From NCBI RefSeq assembly GCF_016899955.1, contig NZ_JACJJL010000031.1, forward strand, positions 1 through 34,205: DNA of 34,205 nt, in the 5' to 3' direction. The notes under the pieces are model-generated. The model saw nothing but the letters and a program-made list of their open reading frames with translations, was not told the DNA's origin and ran no database searches. Shown here in pieces: positions 8,226 through 15,997 of this stretch. How positions within the stretch are numbered: the first letter of the stretch is position 1; each line of letters opens with the position of its first letter. Made by a program: the position numbers and the translations under genes. This DNA is from Marseilla massiliensis. GTDB taxonomy: Bacteria > Bacteroidota > Bacteroidia > Bacteroidales > Bacteroidaceae.

Positions 8226-8951
8226 ATGATTGTAAATACCGATGCAATAGTGCTGCGTGCGGTGAAGTATGGCGACAGCAAGCTCGTGGTCGACATGTTT
8301 ACGCGCCAGTGTGGCAGGCTGTCGTTCATCGTCAGCGTGCCCCGCTCGGGCCGCGGGCGAATCAAGAAGCAGTATTTCCAGCCGCTCACGCAGTTGTCTG
8401 TGGCCTGCGACGTGAGGCCCCGCCTGCAGCTGCAGCGGCTGGGCGACGCATCGATGGCCTATGCCTACGCCACGCTCACGGCCGACAGCGGCAAGCTGGC
8501 CGTGGCCATGTTCGTGGCCGAGTTTCTGTGCCACGCCTTGCGCGACGAGCAGCAGGGAGGCCCGCTCTTCGACTATCTGGCCGACAGCCTGCAGTGGCTC
8601 GACAGCGCCACCGGCGGATATGCCAACTTCCACCTCGTGTTCTTGATGAGGCTCACGCGTTTCCTGGGCTTCTACCCCAACCTTGGGGGCTATGCCCCTG
8701 GCCGCTGCTTCGACCTGCGCTCGGGCTGCTTCTGCGACAGCGCCCCCGTTCACTCCGACTACCTGGCGCCGGGCGAGGCTGCGCTGGTGGGGCTGATGAT
8801 GCGCATGGACTATGCCACGATGCACCTCTTCCGACTGTCGCGCGGCGAGCGCAACCGCATGGTCGACGTCATTGTGGGCTACTACCGCATACACATGGCC
8901 TCGTTTCCCGAGCTGCGCTCGCTCGCGGTGCTGCGCTCACTGTTCGGCTGA
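8226..8951 (+). CDS. recO: DNA repair protein RecO
   Basis: RecO helps load RecA on gapped DNA in the RecFOR recombination-repair pathway. The 241-residue product starts MIVNTDAIVLRAVKYGDSKL, the conserved N-terminal OB-fold strand pattern of RecO. It continues with an alpha-helical middle containing FLMRLTRFLGFYPNL and the segment CFDLRSGCF typical of Bacteroidota RecO. The ATG at 8226 is supported by this N-terminal match, although the frame is open upstream. It is followed 102 bases later by a phosphoesterase gene with its own -7 element, so an operon is not needed. Confidence 0.93.
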   Translation: MIVNTDAIVLRAVKYGDSKLVVDMFTRQCGRLSFIVSVPRSGRGRIKKQYFQPLTQLSVACDVRPRLQLQRLGDASMAYAYATLTADSGKLAVAMFVAEFLCHALRDEQQGGPLFDYLADSLQWLDSATGGYANFHLVFLMRLTRFLGFYPNLGGYAPGRCFDLRSGCFCDSAPVHSDYLAPGEAALVGLMMRMDYATMHLFRLSRGERNRMVDVIVGYYRIHMASFPELRSLAVLRSLFG

Positions 8952-9007
8952 CGGGGCCGCCCCGCGGGCTGTAACCCCGTTGCAACGCCTGCGTAAAGGC
9001 GTTGTGC

Positions 9008-9015
9008 TACCTTTG
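9008..9015 (+). promoter_or_regulatory. Putative -7 promoter element (TACCTTTG)
   Basis: TACCTTTG matches TAnnTTTG and lies 38 bases before the ATG at 9054. A -33 match at correct spacing is not clear. Confidence 0.5.
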
Positions 9016-9053
9016 CCGTGACCTAAGGCCGGTGGTGGCCCTTGGGCGTTGTG

Positions 9054-10532
9054 ATGATGAAAGGGATGAATATGAAGGCAAGGGGATTGTTGTTGCTGCT
9101 TGCATGCCTGGCCCTGATGGGCGGAGGCATGCCGCGGCAGAGTGTTTTCAGGTTGTCGGGGATGGTGGTCGACACCGAGGGGCGCGGCATCGGCGGCGTA
9201 GTGGTAAACGACGGGGTGGGGTTTGCGCTCACCGGCGCCGACGGGCGATGGGCCCTGGTCACCGATACGTTCAGGAGTAAGTTTGTGAGTATCTCGACGC
9301 CGGCAGGCTTCAGGCTCCCGCAGGATAGCGGCCTGGCTGCCGGCTTTTTCGTGCCCGTGGGCCGGGCGGTGGCCGGCGGCGGCTGGCGTTTCGTGCTCGA
9401 GCGCCGCCCGGTGGCGGCCGACAGCTTTTATTATGTGGCCGTATCCGACCCGCAGGTGCGCAATGCCTCCGACGTGGCCCGTTGGCGCGGCGAGGCCGTG
9501 GCCAGCCTGAGGAGCACGGTGGCCGCGCTCAGCCGTAGCCGCGAGGTGGTGGGCGTGGCCCTCGGCGACCTGGTGTTCGACGACATGGGGCTGTTCGACG
9601 ACTATGCGGGGTCGGTCGCGGGCATGCCCATGACCATGTTCCAGTGCATAGGCAACCACGACTTCGACCGCCGGCTGCCGGCTCTCCGCCATGCGCCCGA
9701 GGGGGCGCCGGCCTATGCCGAGATGGCCTACCACCGCCGCTTTGGCCCCACCGACTATTCGTTTAACATCGGCCTGGTGCACATCGTCACCATGTGCAAC
9801 ATCGATTACCGTGGCGGGGGGCGCTACGCCGAGCTGCTGTCTGACAGCCAGTTGAGCTGGCTTGAGCGCGACCTGAGCTATGTGCCGCGCGGTTCGCTCG
9901 TCATTCTCAACATGCACGCGCCCGGGTGGAACCGCGAGGGCGCCGCGGCCAACATCGACAATGCGCCGCGGCTGGAGCGTGCGCTCAGCGGATACAGGGT
10001 GCATGTGTTCTGCGGCCACACCCATTTCTTCCAGAATGTGGAGGTCGGCGACAGCCTTTACCAGCACAACATCGGCGCGGCGTCGGGGGCGTGGTGGTCG
10101 GGCGACGTCAACAGGTGCGGCGCGCCAAACGGATATATGGTGGCCGCCGTCGACGGCGACAGCATTTCGTGGCGCTATGTGGCCTCCGACAGGTCGGCCG
10201 ACTGCCGCATGAGGGTGTGGGCCCCTGGCACCTTTGCCGGCCACGAAGGCTTTGTGGTGGCCAATGTGTGGGATTACGACTCGCGCTGCCGCGTGGAGTG
10301 GATGCAGGGCGGCAGGCCCATGGGCGGCATGGAGCGCTTTGTGGGCGTTGACCGCGGGCCGTCGCCGCGTGGGGCGGGGGCCGCCGCCGTGCCCACGTCT
10401 CACCTGTTCCGCTGCCGCCCGAGGCCCGGTGGCGGCCGGGTGACGGTGGTAGTGACCGACCGTTTCGGGGGCAGGAGCTATGGCGAGGTGCTTGCCGACG
10501 GCACCGTGCGCCTGTGGTCTGGCCGCGGCTGA
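9054..10532 (+). CDS. Exported calcineurin-like phosphoesterase with N- and C-terminal accessory domains
   Basis: The product is about 492 residues. After a signal peptide (GLLLLLACLALMGGG) comes a carboxypeptidase-regulatory-like beta domain, FRLSGMVVDTEGRGIGGVVV to about residue 90. The metallophosphoesterase core follows, with SDPQVR (where the usual D-x-H is D-x-Q), ALGDLVFDD, IGNHDFDRR, NMHAPGW and CGHTHFF. A C-terminal beta domain of the MetallophosC type closes the protein. This three-part layout is common in Bacteroidota. The start is uncertain: ATGs at 9054, 9057, 9066 and 9072 all give a signal peptide. Substrate is unknown. It is unrelated in layout to the smaller phosphoesterase at 211-1029. 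A perfect hairpin terminator follows. Confidence 0.88.
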   Translation: MMKGMNMKARGLLLLLACLALMGGGMPRQSVFRLSGMVVDTEGRGIGGVVVNDGVGFALTGADGRWALVTDTFRSKFVSISTPAGFRLPQDSGLAAGFFVPVGRAVAGGGWRFVLERRPVAADSFYYVAVSDPQVRNASDVARWRGEAVASLRSTVAALSRSREVVGVALGDLVFDDMGLFDDYAGSVAGMPMTMFQCIGNHDFDRRLPALRHAPEGAPAYAEMAYHRRFGPTDYSFNIGLVHIVTMCNIDYRGGGRYAELLSDSQLSWLERDLSYVPRGSLVILNMHAPGWNREGAAANIDNAPRLERALSGYRVHVFCGHTHFFQNVEVGDSLYQHNIGAASGAWWSGDVNRCGAPNGYMVAAVDGDSISWRYVASDRSADCRMRVWAPGTFAGHEGFVVANVWDYDSRCRVEWMQGGRPMGGMERFVGVDRGPSPRGAGAAAVPTSHLFRCRPRPGGGRVTVVVTDRFGGRSYGEVLADGTVRLWSGRG

Positions 10533-10561
10533 GGCCTGAGTGGCGGGGCGTAGATTGAAAA

Positions 10562-10600
10562 ATGGCGCGGGCCAGGGCTTTGTGCCCTGGCCCGCGCCAT
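10562..10600. terminator. Perfect 17-bp hairpin terminator between convergent genes
   Basis: The arm at 10562-10578 (ATGGCGCGGGCCAGGGC) pairs without mismatch with 10584-10600 around loop TTTGT. CGTTTTG follows on the plus strand and TTTTTCAATC is read on the minus strand beyond the stem, so it can stop transcription from both sides. It separates the phosphoesterase gene (+) from the EnvC-like gene (-). Confidence 0.88.
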
Positions 10601-10731
10601 CGTTTTGTGGTGAAGAGTGTGTCTTGCCGTGCCCTCGGCGTCCGTTTTCGCCCCAAGCCTTTGCATGCTGTCGCAGCGGGTGATGGTTTCTGCCTTTGCC
10701 GTTGCAGGGGCGGGCTGCGCCTTGGTGTGGG

Positions 10732-12282
10732 TCACCTGCCGAGCCACGACTCGGGGTTAAGCTTGGCCGTCTCGCGCCTCAGCTGGAATTGCAGTATGTT
10801 GTCGGAGGCCACGGTGCCCAGGGCCTGGCGTGCGCTCACGCGCTGACCGCGGTGTACGCTTACCGACGACAGGTTGCAGTATACCGATATGTAGCTGCCG
10901 TGGCGAACCATCACGCCCGTCGTTCCGCCCAGGCTGAACACCGCGCTCACCTCGCCGTCGAATATGCTGCGGGCCTGTGCGCCCGGTTGCCCGAGTATGT
11001 TGATGCCCTTGTTGTCGAGCCTCACGTTCTTCAGTCCTTCCACGTTGTACTGCCCGAAGTGGCTCACTATGCGGTAGGGCCCGGTGATGGGCATGGGCAG
11101 CCGGCCGCGGTTGCTCTCAAAGTTGCCGCTGATGCGGCGGTCTTCGTTGTTCAGGCTGAAGGCCGCCTCGTCGGTCTCCTTGGCCTTGGCCAGTTCGCGG
11201 GCCCTCTCCTTGGCCTCTTTCTTGGCTGCGCGCTCGGCTTCCTTGCGGTCGCGCTCGGCCTCGCGGGCCGCACGCTCAGCCTCCTTGCGCCTCTCGGCCG
11301 ATGCCTTGCGGGCCGCCTCCTTCAGCTCTTCCTCGCGCTTCTTGGCCTCGGCTATGCGTTGCGCGTTGGCCCTCGCCGCAGCCTCGGCGGCAGCTTTCTT
11401 GCGGGCAAGCTCGGCAGCCCGCTTGCGCGCCTCCTCCTCGGCGGCCTTGCGCTTGGCCTCGGCTATGGCCCTCTGGCGGGCCTTCTCCACCTCGATGGCC
11501 ACCAGGCGGTCTATCTCGGCGTTGAGGGCGGCGTCTTTCTTTTGCTGTTGGGCTATGATGTTTTGTATGGTCTTCTGCTGTTTCTTGAGCGTGGCCACCA
11601 CCTGCTCCTGCTCGGTCTGCTTGCTTTCCAGGGCCTCCTGCTCCTTCACTCCCTTGTATAGCAGCCTGTCTTTGTCGTTGCGTGCGGCCTTCAGCTGCGC
11701 CTGCTTCTGCTCTATCTGTGCCTGCTTGGTCTTCACGGCCTCGCCCTGAGCACGCTGGAACGTGGCATATTCGCGGGTGAAGCGCAGCCTGCGGTACATC
11801 TGTGTCAGGTTCTTGGCGCTGAAGATAAACATCAGTTGGTTCTGTATCGAGCGGTTGCGGTGCATGTACCGCATCGACTTCACAAACTTCTCCTTGCGGT
11901 CGTCGAGCTCTGCCTGCAGCGTGTTCAGCTGCTTGCCCATGTTGCTTATGCTTGTGTTCAGCTTGCCTATGTCGCGGCGAATGGTGTCGATGCTCTTGCG
12001 CTTGTCGGCAATCTCAGAGTTGATTACCATCAGGTTCTGCAACCGTTGCTTCACGTCGCGCTCGTTGTTGCGCAGCTTCTGTTGCTGCGTTTTTATCTGT
12101 TTCTTTATTTGCGCGCGCTGGTTGCGCAGCCCGGATATCGATGTGGTCTGCTTCTTGGCGGCGCTTTTCTTTGTGGTGCGTGTTGTCTGTGCCTTCTTTC
12201 CGGCCGTGCCCTTCTTAGTCTGTGCGCCACATGGGGCAATGGCCAGGGCCAGCGTCAACAGCAAAACACTTACATAATTCAT
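10732..12282 (-). CDS. EnvC-like coiled-coil protein with degenerate LytM (M23) domain, probable murein hydrolase activator
   Basis: EnvC/NlpD-type proteins sit in the periplasm and switch on amidases that split the septal cell wall. This 516-residue protein has a signal peptide ending CGAQ and a basic linker. A very long coiled coil follows (about 50-370; the second half is a Lys/Glu/Ala-rich helix), then a C-terminal LytM domain from about 395 with VSHFGQYN and VYCNLSSVSVHRGQRV. The zinc ligands of active LytM enzymes are missing: the usual H-x-G-x-D is NKGIN at 424-428, and the HxH-like site is LQFQLRRE at 498-505. It is therefore likely an activator, not a hydrolase. It is the last gene of the dut-TPR-DUF4292 block, but a 413-base gap with repeats separates it from DUF4292. 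Confidence 0.9.
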   Translation of the reverse strand: MNYVSVLLLTLALAIAPCGAQTKKGTAGKKAQTTRTTKKSAAKKQTTSISGLRNQRAQIKKQIKTQQQKLRNNERDVKQRLQNLMVINSEIADKRKSIDTIRRDIGKLNTSISNMGKQLNTLQAELDDRKEKFVKSMRYMHRNRSIQNQLMFIFSAKNLTQMYRRLRFTREYATFQRAQGEAVKTKQAQIEQKQAQLKAARNDKDRLLYKGVKEQEALESKQTEQEQVVATLKKQQKTIQNIIAQQQKKDAALNAEIDRLVAIEVEKARQRAIAEAKRKAAEEEARKRAAELARKKAAAEAAARANAQRIAEAKKREEELKEAARKASAERRKEAERAAREAERDRKEAERAAKKEAKERARELAKAKETDEAAFSLNNEDRRISGNFESNRGRLPMPITGPYRIVSHFGQYNVEGLKNVRLDNKGINILGQPGAQARSIFDGEVSAVFSLGGTTGVMVRHGSYISVYCNLSSVSVHRGQRVSARQALGTVASDNILQFQLRRETAKLNPESWLGR

Positions 12283-12405
12283 AATTTACAGTTCATTATT
12301 CATAATCACAGCATCCGGCCTATATCCCACTTGCTTCCTTATCCGAGTCAAACCTCTTGCATCCCAACTCTTCACCTCATTCTGTTTGCGAACCTCAAAT
12401 CCCGG

Positions 12406-12620
12406 AGTTCGGGAGTGCCGGAGTACAGGAGGGCAGACGTTTGCATCTGAATGCGGGAGTGCCGGAGTACGGGAGTGCAGACGTTTGCATCTGAATGCCG
12501 GAGTGCCGGAGTGCGGTATTGCAGACATTTGCATCTGAATGCGGGAGTGCCGGAGTGCGGGAGTGCAGACATTTGCATCTGAATGCAGGAGTGCCGGAGT
12601 GCGGGAGTGCAGACGTTTGC
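12406..12620. repeat. 44-bp tandem repeat array (GGAGTnC / GCAGAC family)
   Basis: GCAGAC starts at 12433, 12477, 12521, 12565 and 12609, exactly 44 bases apart, giving nearly five copies. Each unit holds three GGAGTnC-type words, then GCAGACGTTTGC and GCATCTGAATGC. All three minus-strand frames are open across it because of base composition, and 44 is not a multiple of three, so I do not call a gene. It lies between the DUF4292 and EnvC-like genes. The flanking gap (12283-12405 and 12621-12695) shows nothing further. Confidence 0.9.
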
Positions 12621-12695
12621 CTTTTCCGTGCCTTCCTCTTACGCCGCGCAGCCCTTTCTAATCGGTGATTTTTAATTCTAAACACTTGGCCTTTC

Positions 12696-13547
12696 TCACA
12701 TCGACCCCAGCTTGCGCAGGATGTCGTCGAGTTTCACCTGCTTGTATCTGTCGGACACACTGGTGCGCGTTTCCCACCCGCTGTCGTGGTCGATGCCGTT
12801 GAGCGAGTAGCTCATCTTCAGCGTATGCTTGGGCGTGGTCAGTGTAATGTCGTTCTGCATCGGGAAGCCTTGGGCACCCATGGGCTTGAAGTTGCCGTAG
12901 TGCCACGTCAGTTGCGTGTTGCCCCGGGCGGCGTCCTTGTAAGTCACGTTGGCCGTCTTTATCAGCCACTTGTCCTTGTCGGCCATCCATCTGTACGTCA
13001 GCGGGCCCCTTTCGATCATCACCGCCACGTCGGTACCGGCCTCATAGGCGTTGAATGCGTCCAGCGCCTTGGTTGTTACGGTCGTGGTGCCGGGTTCAAA
13101 CAGCTCGTCCCAGAACAGCGACTGCAGCGAGTGGAAGTTCAGGCCGCTCTCTCTGAGGAAGTCGACGTCGCTGTATGCCACCTTGATATATTGCTTGTTG
13201 ATGCGGTCCATCACAAGCATGTAGTCGGGAGTCAGCTCTATGCGCCCCGCCTCGATGAGGCCCAGGGCCACCAGTTGCAGCCTTATCACCTCGTCGCGCT
13301 TCATCTTCAGGTTGCCCGACAGCGACAGGTCCTGTCCCCCTACGCTCAGGTTGAGCTTTATCTTCGACGTGACAAAGCGCGTGTCGGCATGGCTCACGGC
13401 AGCCACCTTGCGCAGCATCTCCTGCTTGCCGGTGTCTTCGGCCTTGGTGGTGACAGAGGTCTTCTCGGCCGTTTTCGTCGATCGGCACGACGTGAACGCC
13501 AGCAGCAGTGCCGGCAGGGCTATCTTTATGATGTCCAGGAGTTTCAT
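12696..13547 (-). CDS. DUF4292 family lipoprotein
   Basis: This 283-residue protein has a lipoprotein signal (LLLAFTSC, Cys21) and the DUF4292 pattern: ISxxKxKLNLSV-like strands (SKIKLNLSVGGQDLSLSGNL), KRDEVIRLQL, then PDYMLVMDRINKQYIKV and SLQSLFWDELF. The fold is probably an envelope lipoprotein that binds a hydrophobic ligand, but no function is established from what I can see. The ATG at 13547 overlaps the TPR gene's TGA in an ATGA, so the two are translationally coupled. In many Bacteroidota the order dut - TPR - DUF4292 - M23/EnvC-like is kept, suggesting a shared envelope role for the last three. Confidence 0.88.
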   Translation of the reverse strand: MKLLDIIKIALPALLLAFTSCRSTKTAEKTSVTTKAEDTGKQEMLRKVAAVSHADTRFVTSKIKLNLSVGGQDLSLSGNLKMKRDEVIRLQLVALGLIEAGRIELTPDYMLVMDRINKQYIKVAYSDVDFLRESGLNFHSLQSLFWDELFEPGTTTVTTKALDAFNAYEAGTDVAVMIERGPLTYRWMADKDKWLIKTANVTYKDAARGNTQLTWHYGNFKPMGAQGFPMQNDITLTTPKHTLKMSYSLNGIDHDSGWETRTSVSDRYKQVKLDDILRKLGSM

Positions 13548-15265
13548 TCTTTGATGTATTTTCGTTGTCTAATCTTCCTTGCGAGCAGCTTGTTGGCGGG
13601 GTCTTTTGCGGCCGCCCTGGCCCACAGCTCCACCGCCCCGTCAATGTCGCCGGCCTTGGCGTGTATGTCGCCGGCGTGCTCCAGTATCACGGCGCTGCTG
13701 TCCGAGTCGTTCTGCACGGCCTGGTCTATGTAAATCTTCGCCTCGGCATACCTTCCCTGCATGAACAGAATCCAGGCGTAAGTGTCAAGGTACGTGGCGT
13801 TCTTCGGCTCGGCTTTCACCGTGCGGTAGCTCATTTTCTCGGCCTTGTCGAGGCTGTCGCCGTTGACGCTCAGGTAGTATGCGTAATTGTTCAGGCACCC
13901 GATGTTGTCGTCTTTCCACTGCAGGCACGAGTCGTAGGCGGCGTATGCCTCAGCCGCGCGCCCCTTTTCGTAGAGCAGGTCGCCCATGACGGCGTAGAAG
14001 TCCGACACGATGTCGGGGTCGCTATGCTCGCCGATGACGCTTATTCCGTTCTGGAATGCGTTGAGGGCGCTGTCGTTGTCGTCCTTGCGGAAGTGTGCCA
14101 TGCCCTCGTAATAGTAGAACGCCATCTCGTCGGGATTGTACTGCCTGGCCGCCTTGCACAGCTCTATCACCCTGTCGAGGTTGTCGCGCTGCCATGCGTA
14201 GGCCACGAGCTGCAGCCTTGCCGCGGCGTTGTCGGGCGTCTGTGCGAGCACCTTTTCCAGCACGGCCTCAATCTTCTCTTGCGGCATTTTCTTAAGGCTC
14301 ATGTACGTGGCGTACAGTATGGCGATGTCGGTGCTTGCCTGCGGCTGTGCCATCATTCGGTCGAAGAGCCTCAGAATCTTGGTGCTGTCGCCCCCGCCGT
14401 TCTCGCTTTCGGCTATTTCTTGCCTCATGATGTACACCCGTGCGTCGTCGCCGGTGTTTTTGTTCAGCAGCAGCTGCATGGTCATCGAGTCGGCGTCGGC
14501 CGCCATGTCCTTCTGCTTGTAGTACGCCCTCATCGACAGTTGCGCCCTGTAGTTGTCGGGTTCGGCCTTGAGTATGCCGGTGTAGATGTCGAAGGCCTCC
14601 TTTTCCCGTCCGTTCATGAGCAGCGCGTCGCCATACATCCCGCGGTAGTTGAGGTCGTTGGGGTATTGGTCGGCCAGCTTTTTCATTTCGTTTATCGCGG
14701 CCTTCTTGTCGCCGGTGAGCGAGTATATCTCGCTTTTGGCGTAGGTGAGCCTTTCGTTTTTGCCTTCAAGGGTCTCGAGCCTGTCGAGCGTCTTGATGGT
14801 GTTGTCGTAGTCGGCCCTATTCTGGTACAGCTGCACGAGCATCTCCAGAATGTCTATCCTGCCCGTTTCCTTCTCTACGATTTTCTCGAGTGTGCCTATT
14901 GCCAGCGAGTCGTTGTCGTTGGTTACGTAAGCCTTTGCCAGCGTCTCGAGGTAGGTTGAGTTGTCGGGTTCCAGGTCGGCGGCTTTCTTGAAGCACTCTA
15001 TGGCCTTGTCGTTTTGCTTCAGGCTCATGTAGTACTGCGCCAGGAAGAAGTAGGCCTCGGGTGCTTCGGGCCTGATGTGCACACAGTGCTTCAGCAGGTC
15101 GAAGGCCGCGTCGTTGTTGCCTTTTTGCCTTTGCAGCATGGCATCAATGAAGAACCGGTCGTAGCGTCCGGCGTCGTTGTTGCCTGTCTGCGCTGCGGCC
15201 GGGCATGCCACGGCCAGCATTGCGCTTGCGGCCATGGCTGTCAGGGCATGTGTCAGTCTTGTCAT
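13544..15265 (-). CDS. Exported tetratricopeptide repeat protein
   Basis: The product is 573 residues with a signal peptide ending in PAAAQ; AVAC at residues 18-21 is only a weak lipobox. The rest is a nearly continuous run of TPR helices, for example APEAYFFLAQYYMSLKQNDK and AKAYVTNDNDSLAIGTLEKI, ending in KIRQRKYIKE. TPRs form protein-binding superhelices, so this is probably a scaffold in the periplasm or at the outer membrane. It is 27 bases downstream of dut and overlaps DUF4292 by four bases. No catalytic motif is seen. Confidence 0.88.
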   Translation of the reverse strand: MTRLTHALTAMAASAMLAVACPAAAQTGNNDAGRYDRFFIDAMLQRQKGNNDAAFDLLKHCVHIRPEAPEAYFFLAQYYMSLKQNDKAIECFKKAADLEPDNSTYLETLAKAYVTNDNDSLAIGTLEKIVEKETGRIDILEMLVQLYQNRADYDNTIKTLDRLETLEGKNERLTYAKSEIYSLTGDKKAAINEMKKLADQYPNDLNYRGMYGDALLMNGREKEAFDIYTGILKAEPDNYRAQLSMRAYYKQKDMAADADSMTMQLLLNKNTGDDARVYIMRQEIAESENGGGDSTKILRLFDRMMAQPQASTDIAILYATYMSLKKMPQEKIEAVLEKVLAQTPDNAAARLQLVAYAWQRDNLDRVIELCKAARQYNPDEMAFYYYEGMAHFRKDDNDSALNAFQNGISVIGEHSDPDIVSDFYAVMGDLLYEKGRAAEAYAAYDSCLQWKDDNIGCLNNYAYYLSVNGDSLDKAEKMSYRTVKAEPKNATYLDTYAWILFMQGRYAEAKIYIDQAVQNDSDSSAVILEHAGDIHAKAGDIDGAVELWARAAAKDPANKLLARKIRQRKYIKE

Positions 15266-15292
15266 AATGGCTGTGGTTTGTTCGTGTGGGGC

Positions 15293-15730
15293 TCACTTCA
15301 CGCCTGTGTGGCCGTAGCCTCCCTCCCCCCGTTCGGTGTCGTCGAGTGCGTCGACCACGGCAAACTCCGCCTGTTCGTGCCGTGCTATGACCATCTGTGC
15401 TATGCGTTCCCCGTCGTTGAGCGTGAAGTCTTCGGCCGACAGGTTCACCAGCAGCACCTTTATCTCGCCTCTGTAGTCGGCGTCCACCGTGCCGGGCGAG
15501 TTGAGCACGGTTATCCCGTTGCGCAGGGCCAGTCCGCTGCGCGGCCTTATCTGTGCCTCAAACCCCTTGGGCAGGGCTATGTGCAGGCCTGTGCCTATCA
15601 GGCGGCGCTCCATGGGGCGCAGCGTCACGGGCCCGTCGGTGTTGGCCCTGAGGTCCATGCCGGCGCTTTCTCCGGTGGCGTAGGCGGGCAGCGGGTGGTG
15701 CCCTTTGTTTATTACCTTTATTTCTATCAT
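15293..15730 (-). CDS. dut: dUTP diphosphatase (dUTPase)
   Basis: The enzyme splits dUTP to dUMP and pyrophosphate, keeping uracil out of DNA and feeding thymidylate synthesis. The 145-residue product has all five motifs of the trimeric dUTPase: AGMDLRA (I), PRSGLA (II), GTVDADYRGEI with the catalytic Asp (III), ERIAQMV (IV) and RGEGGYGHTG (V, the P-loop-like C-terminal arm). It is the first gene of the block leading to the TPR, DUF4292 and EnvC-like genes. It is divergent from dgt, another dNTP-controlling enzyme, across a shared 267-base promoter region. Confidence 0.97.
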   Translation of the reverse strand: MIEIKVINKGHHPLPAYATGESAGMDLRANTDGPVTLRPMERRLIGTGLHIALPKGFEAQIRPRSGLALRNGITVLNSPGTVDADYRGEIKVLLVNLSAEDFTLNDGERIAQMVIARHEQAEFAVVDALDDTERGEGGYGHTGVK

Positions 15731-15758
15731 CTGTTGTGGCAGCCTTTTTGCTAAGGCG

Positions 15759-15790
15759 CAAAATTAGCCAATAATATCCGAAAATGCAAT
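15759..15790 (-). promoter_or_regulatory. dut promoter
   Basis: On the minus strand TAATTTTG (15766-15759) fits the -7 consensus, with ATTG 20 bases upstream as a three-of-four match to the -33 TTTG. It lies 28 bases before the dut start. Confidence 0.65.
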
Positions 15791-15831
15791 GCTTTTGCTT
15801 TTAAAAGTGCTGTTTTAACGGAAAAAAGCAC

Positions 15832-15839
15832 TAATTTTG
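15832..15839 (+). promoter_or_regulatory. Putative dgt promoter -7 element (TAATTTTG)
   Basis: TAATTTTG matches TAnnTTTG and is the mirror of the dut element about 70 bases away. It would give dgt a leader of about 150 bases. No convincing -33 element is seen. Confidence 0.5.
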
Positions 15840-15997
15840 CATGGAAATGTTTAGATTGTGGAGTGGTGTGCCGGCTGCCCGCTGGCGGCCGCCGTGCCGG
15901 TGCCGGTGTGTGCCCCGGGCGTTGTCGCCCGCCTGCCGTTGCGCCGTGCCGCTGCCGTCAGGTTTTGGCCGCGCCTGCTCCCCCAGTGTTTTTCATT

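Noticed and set aside
10732..12282. Active M23 peptidase
   Set aside because: The zinc-binding motif is NKGIN where an active enzyme has H-x-G-x-D, and the second His motif is LQFQ; catalysis is not expected.
12406..12620. Possible CRISPR array
   Set aside because: The 44-bp units are contiguous near-identical copies without unique spacers, and no cas gene is present. The 22-bp arrays at 8040 and 18779 fail for the same reasons.
12286..12685. Minus-strand open frames with TPALPHSDANVC-like repeats
   Set aside because: All three minus frames are open over a 44-bp repeat that shifts frame each copy; none has gene-like composition.
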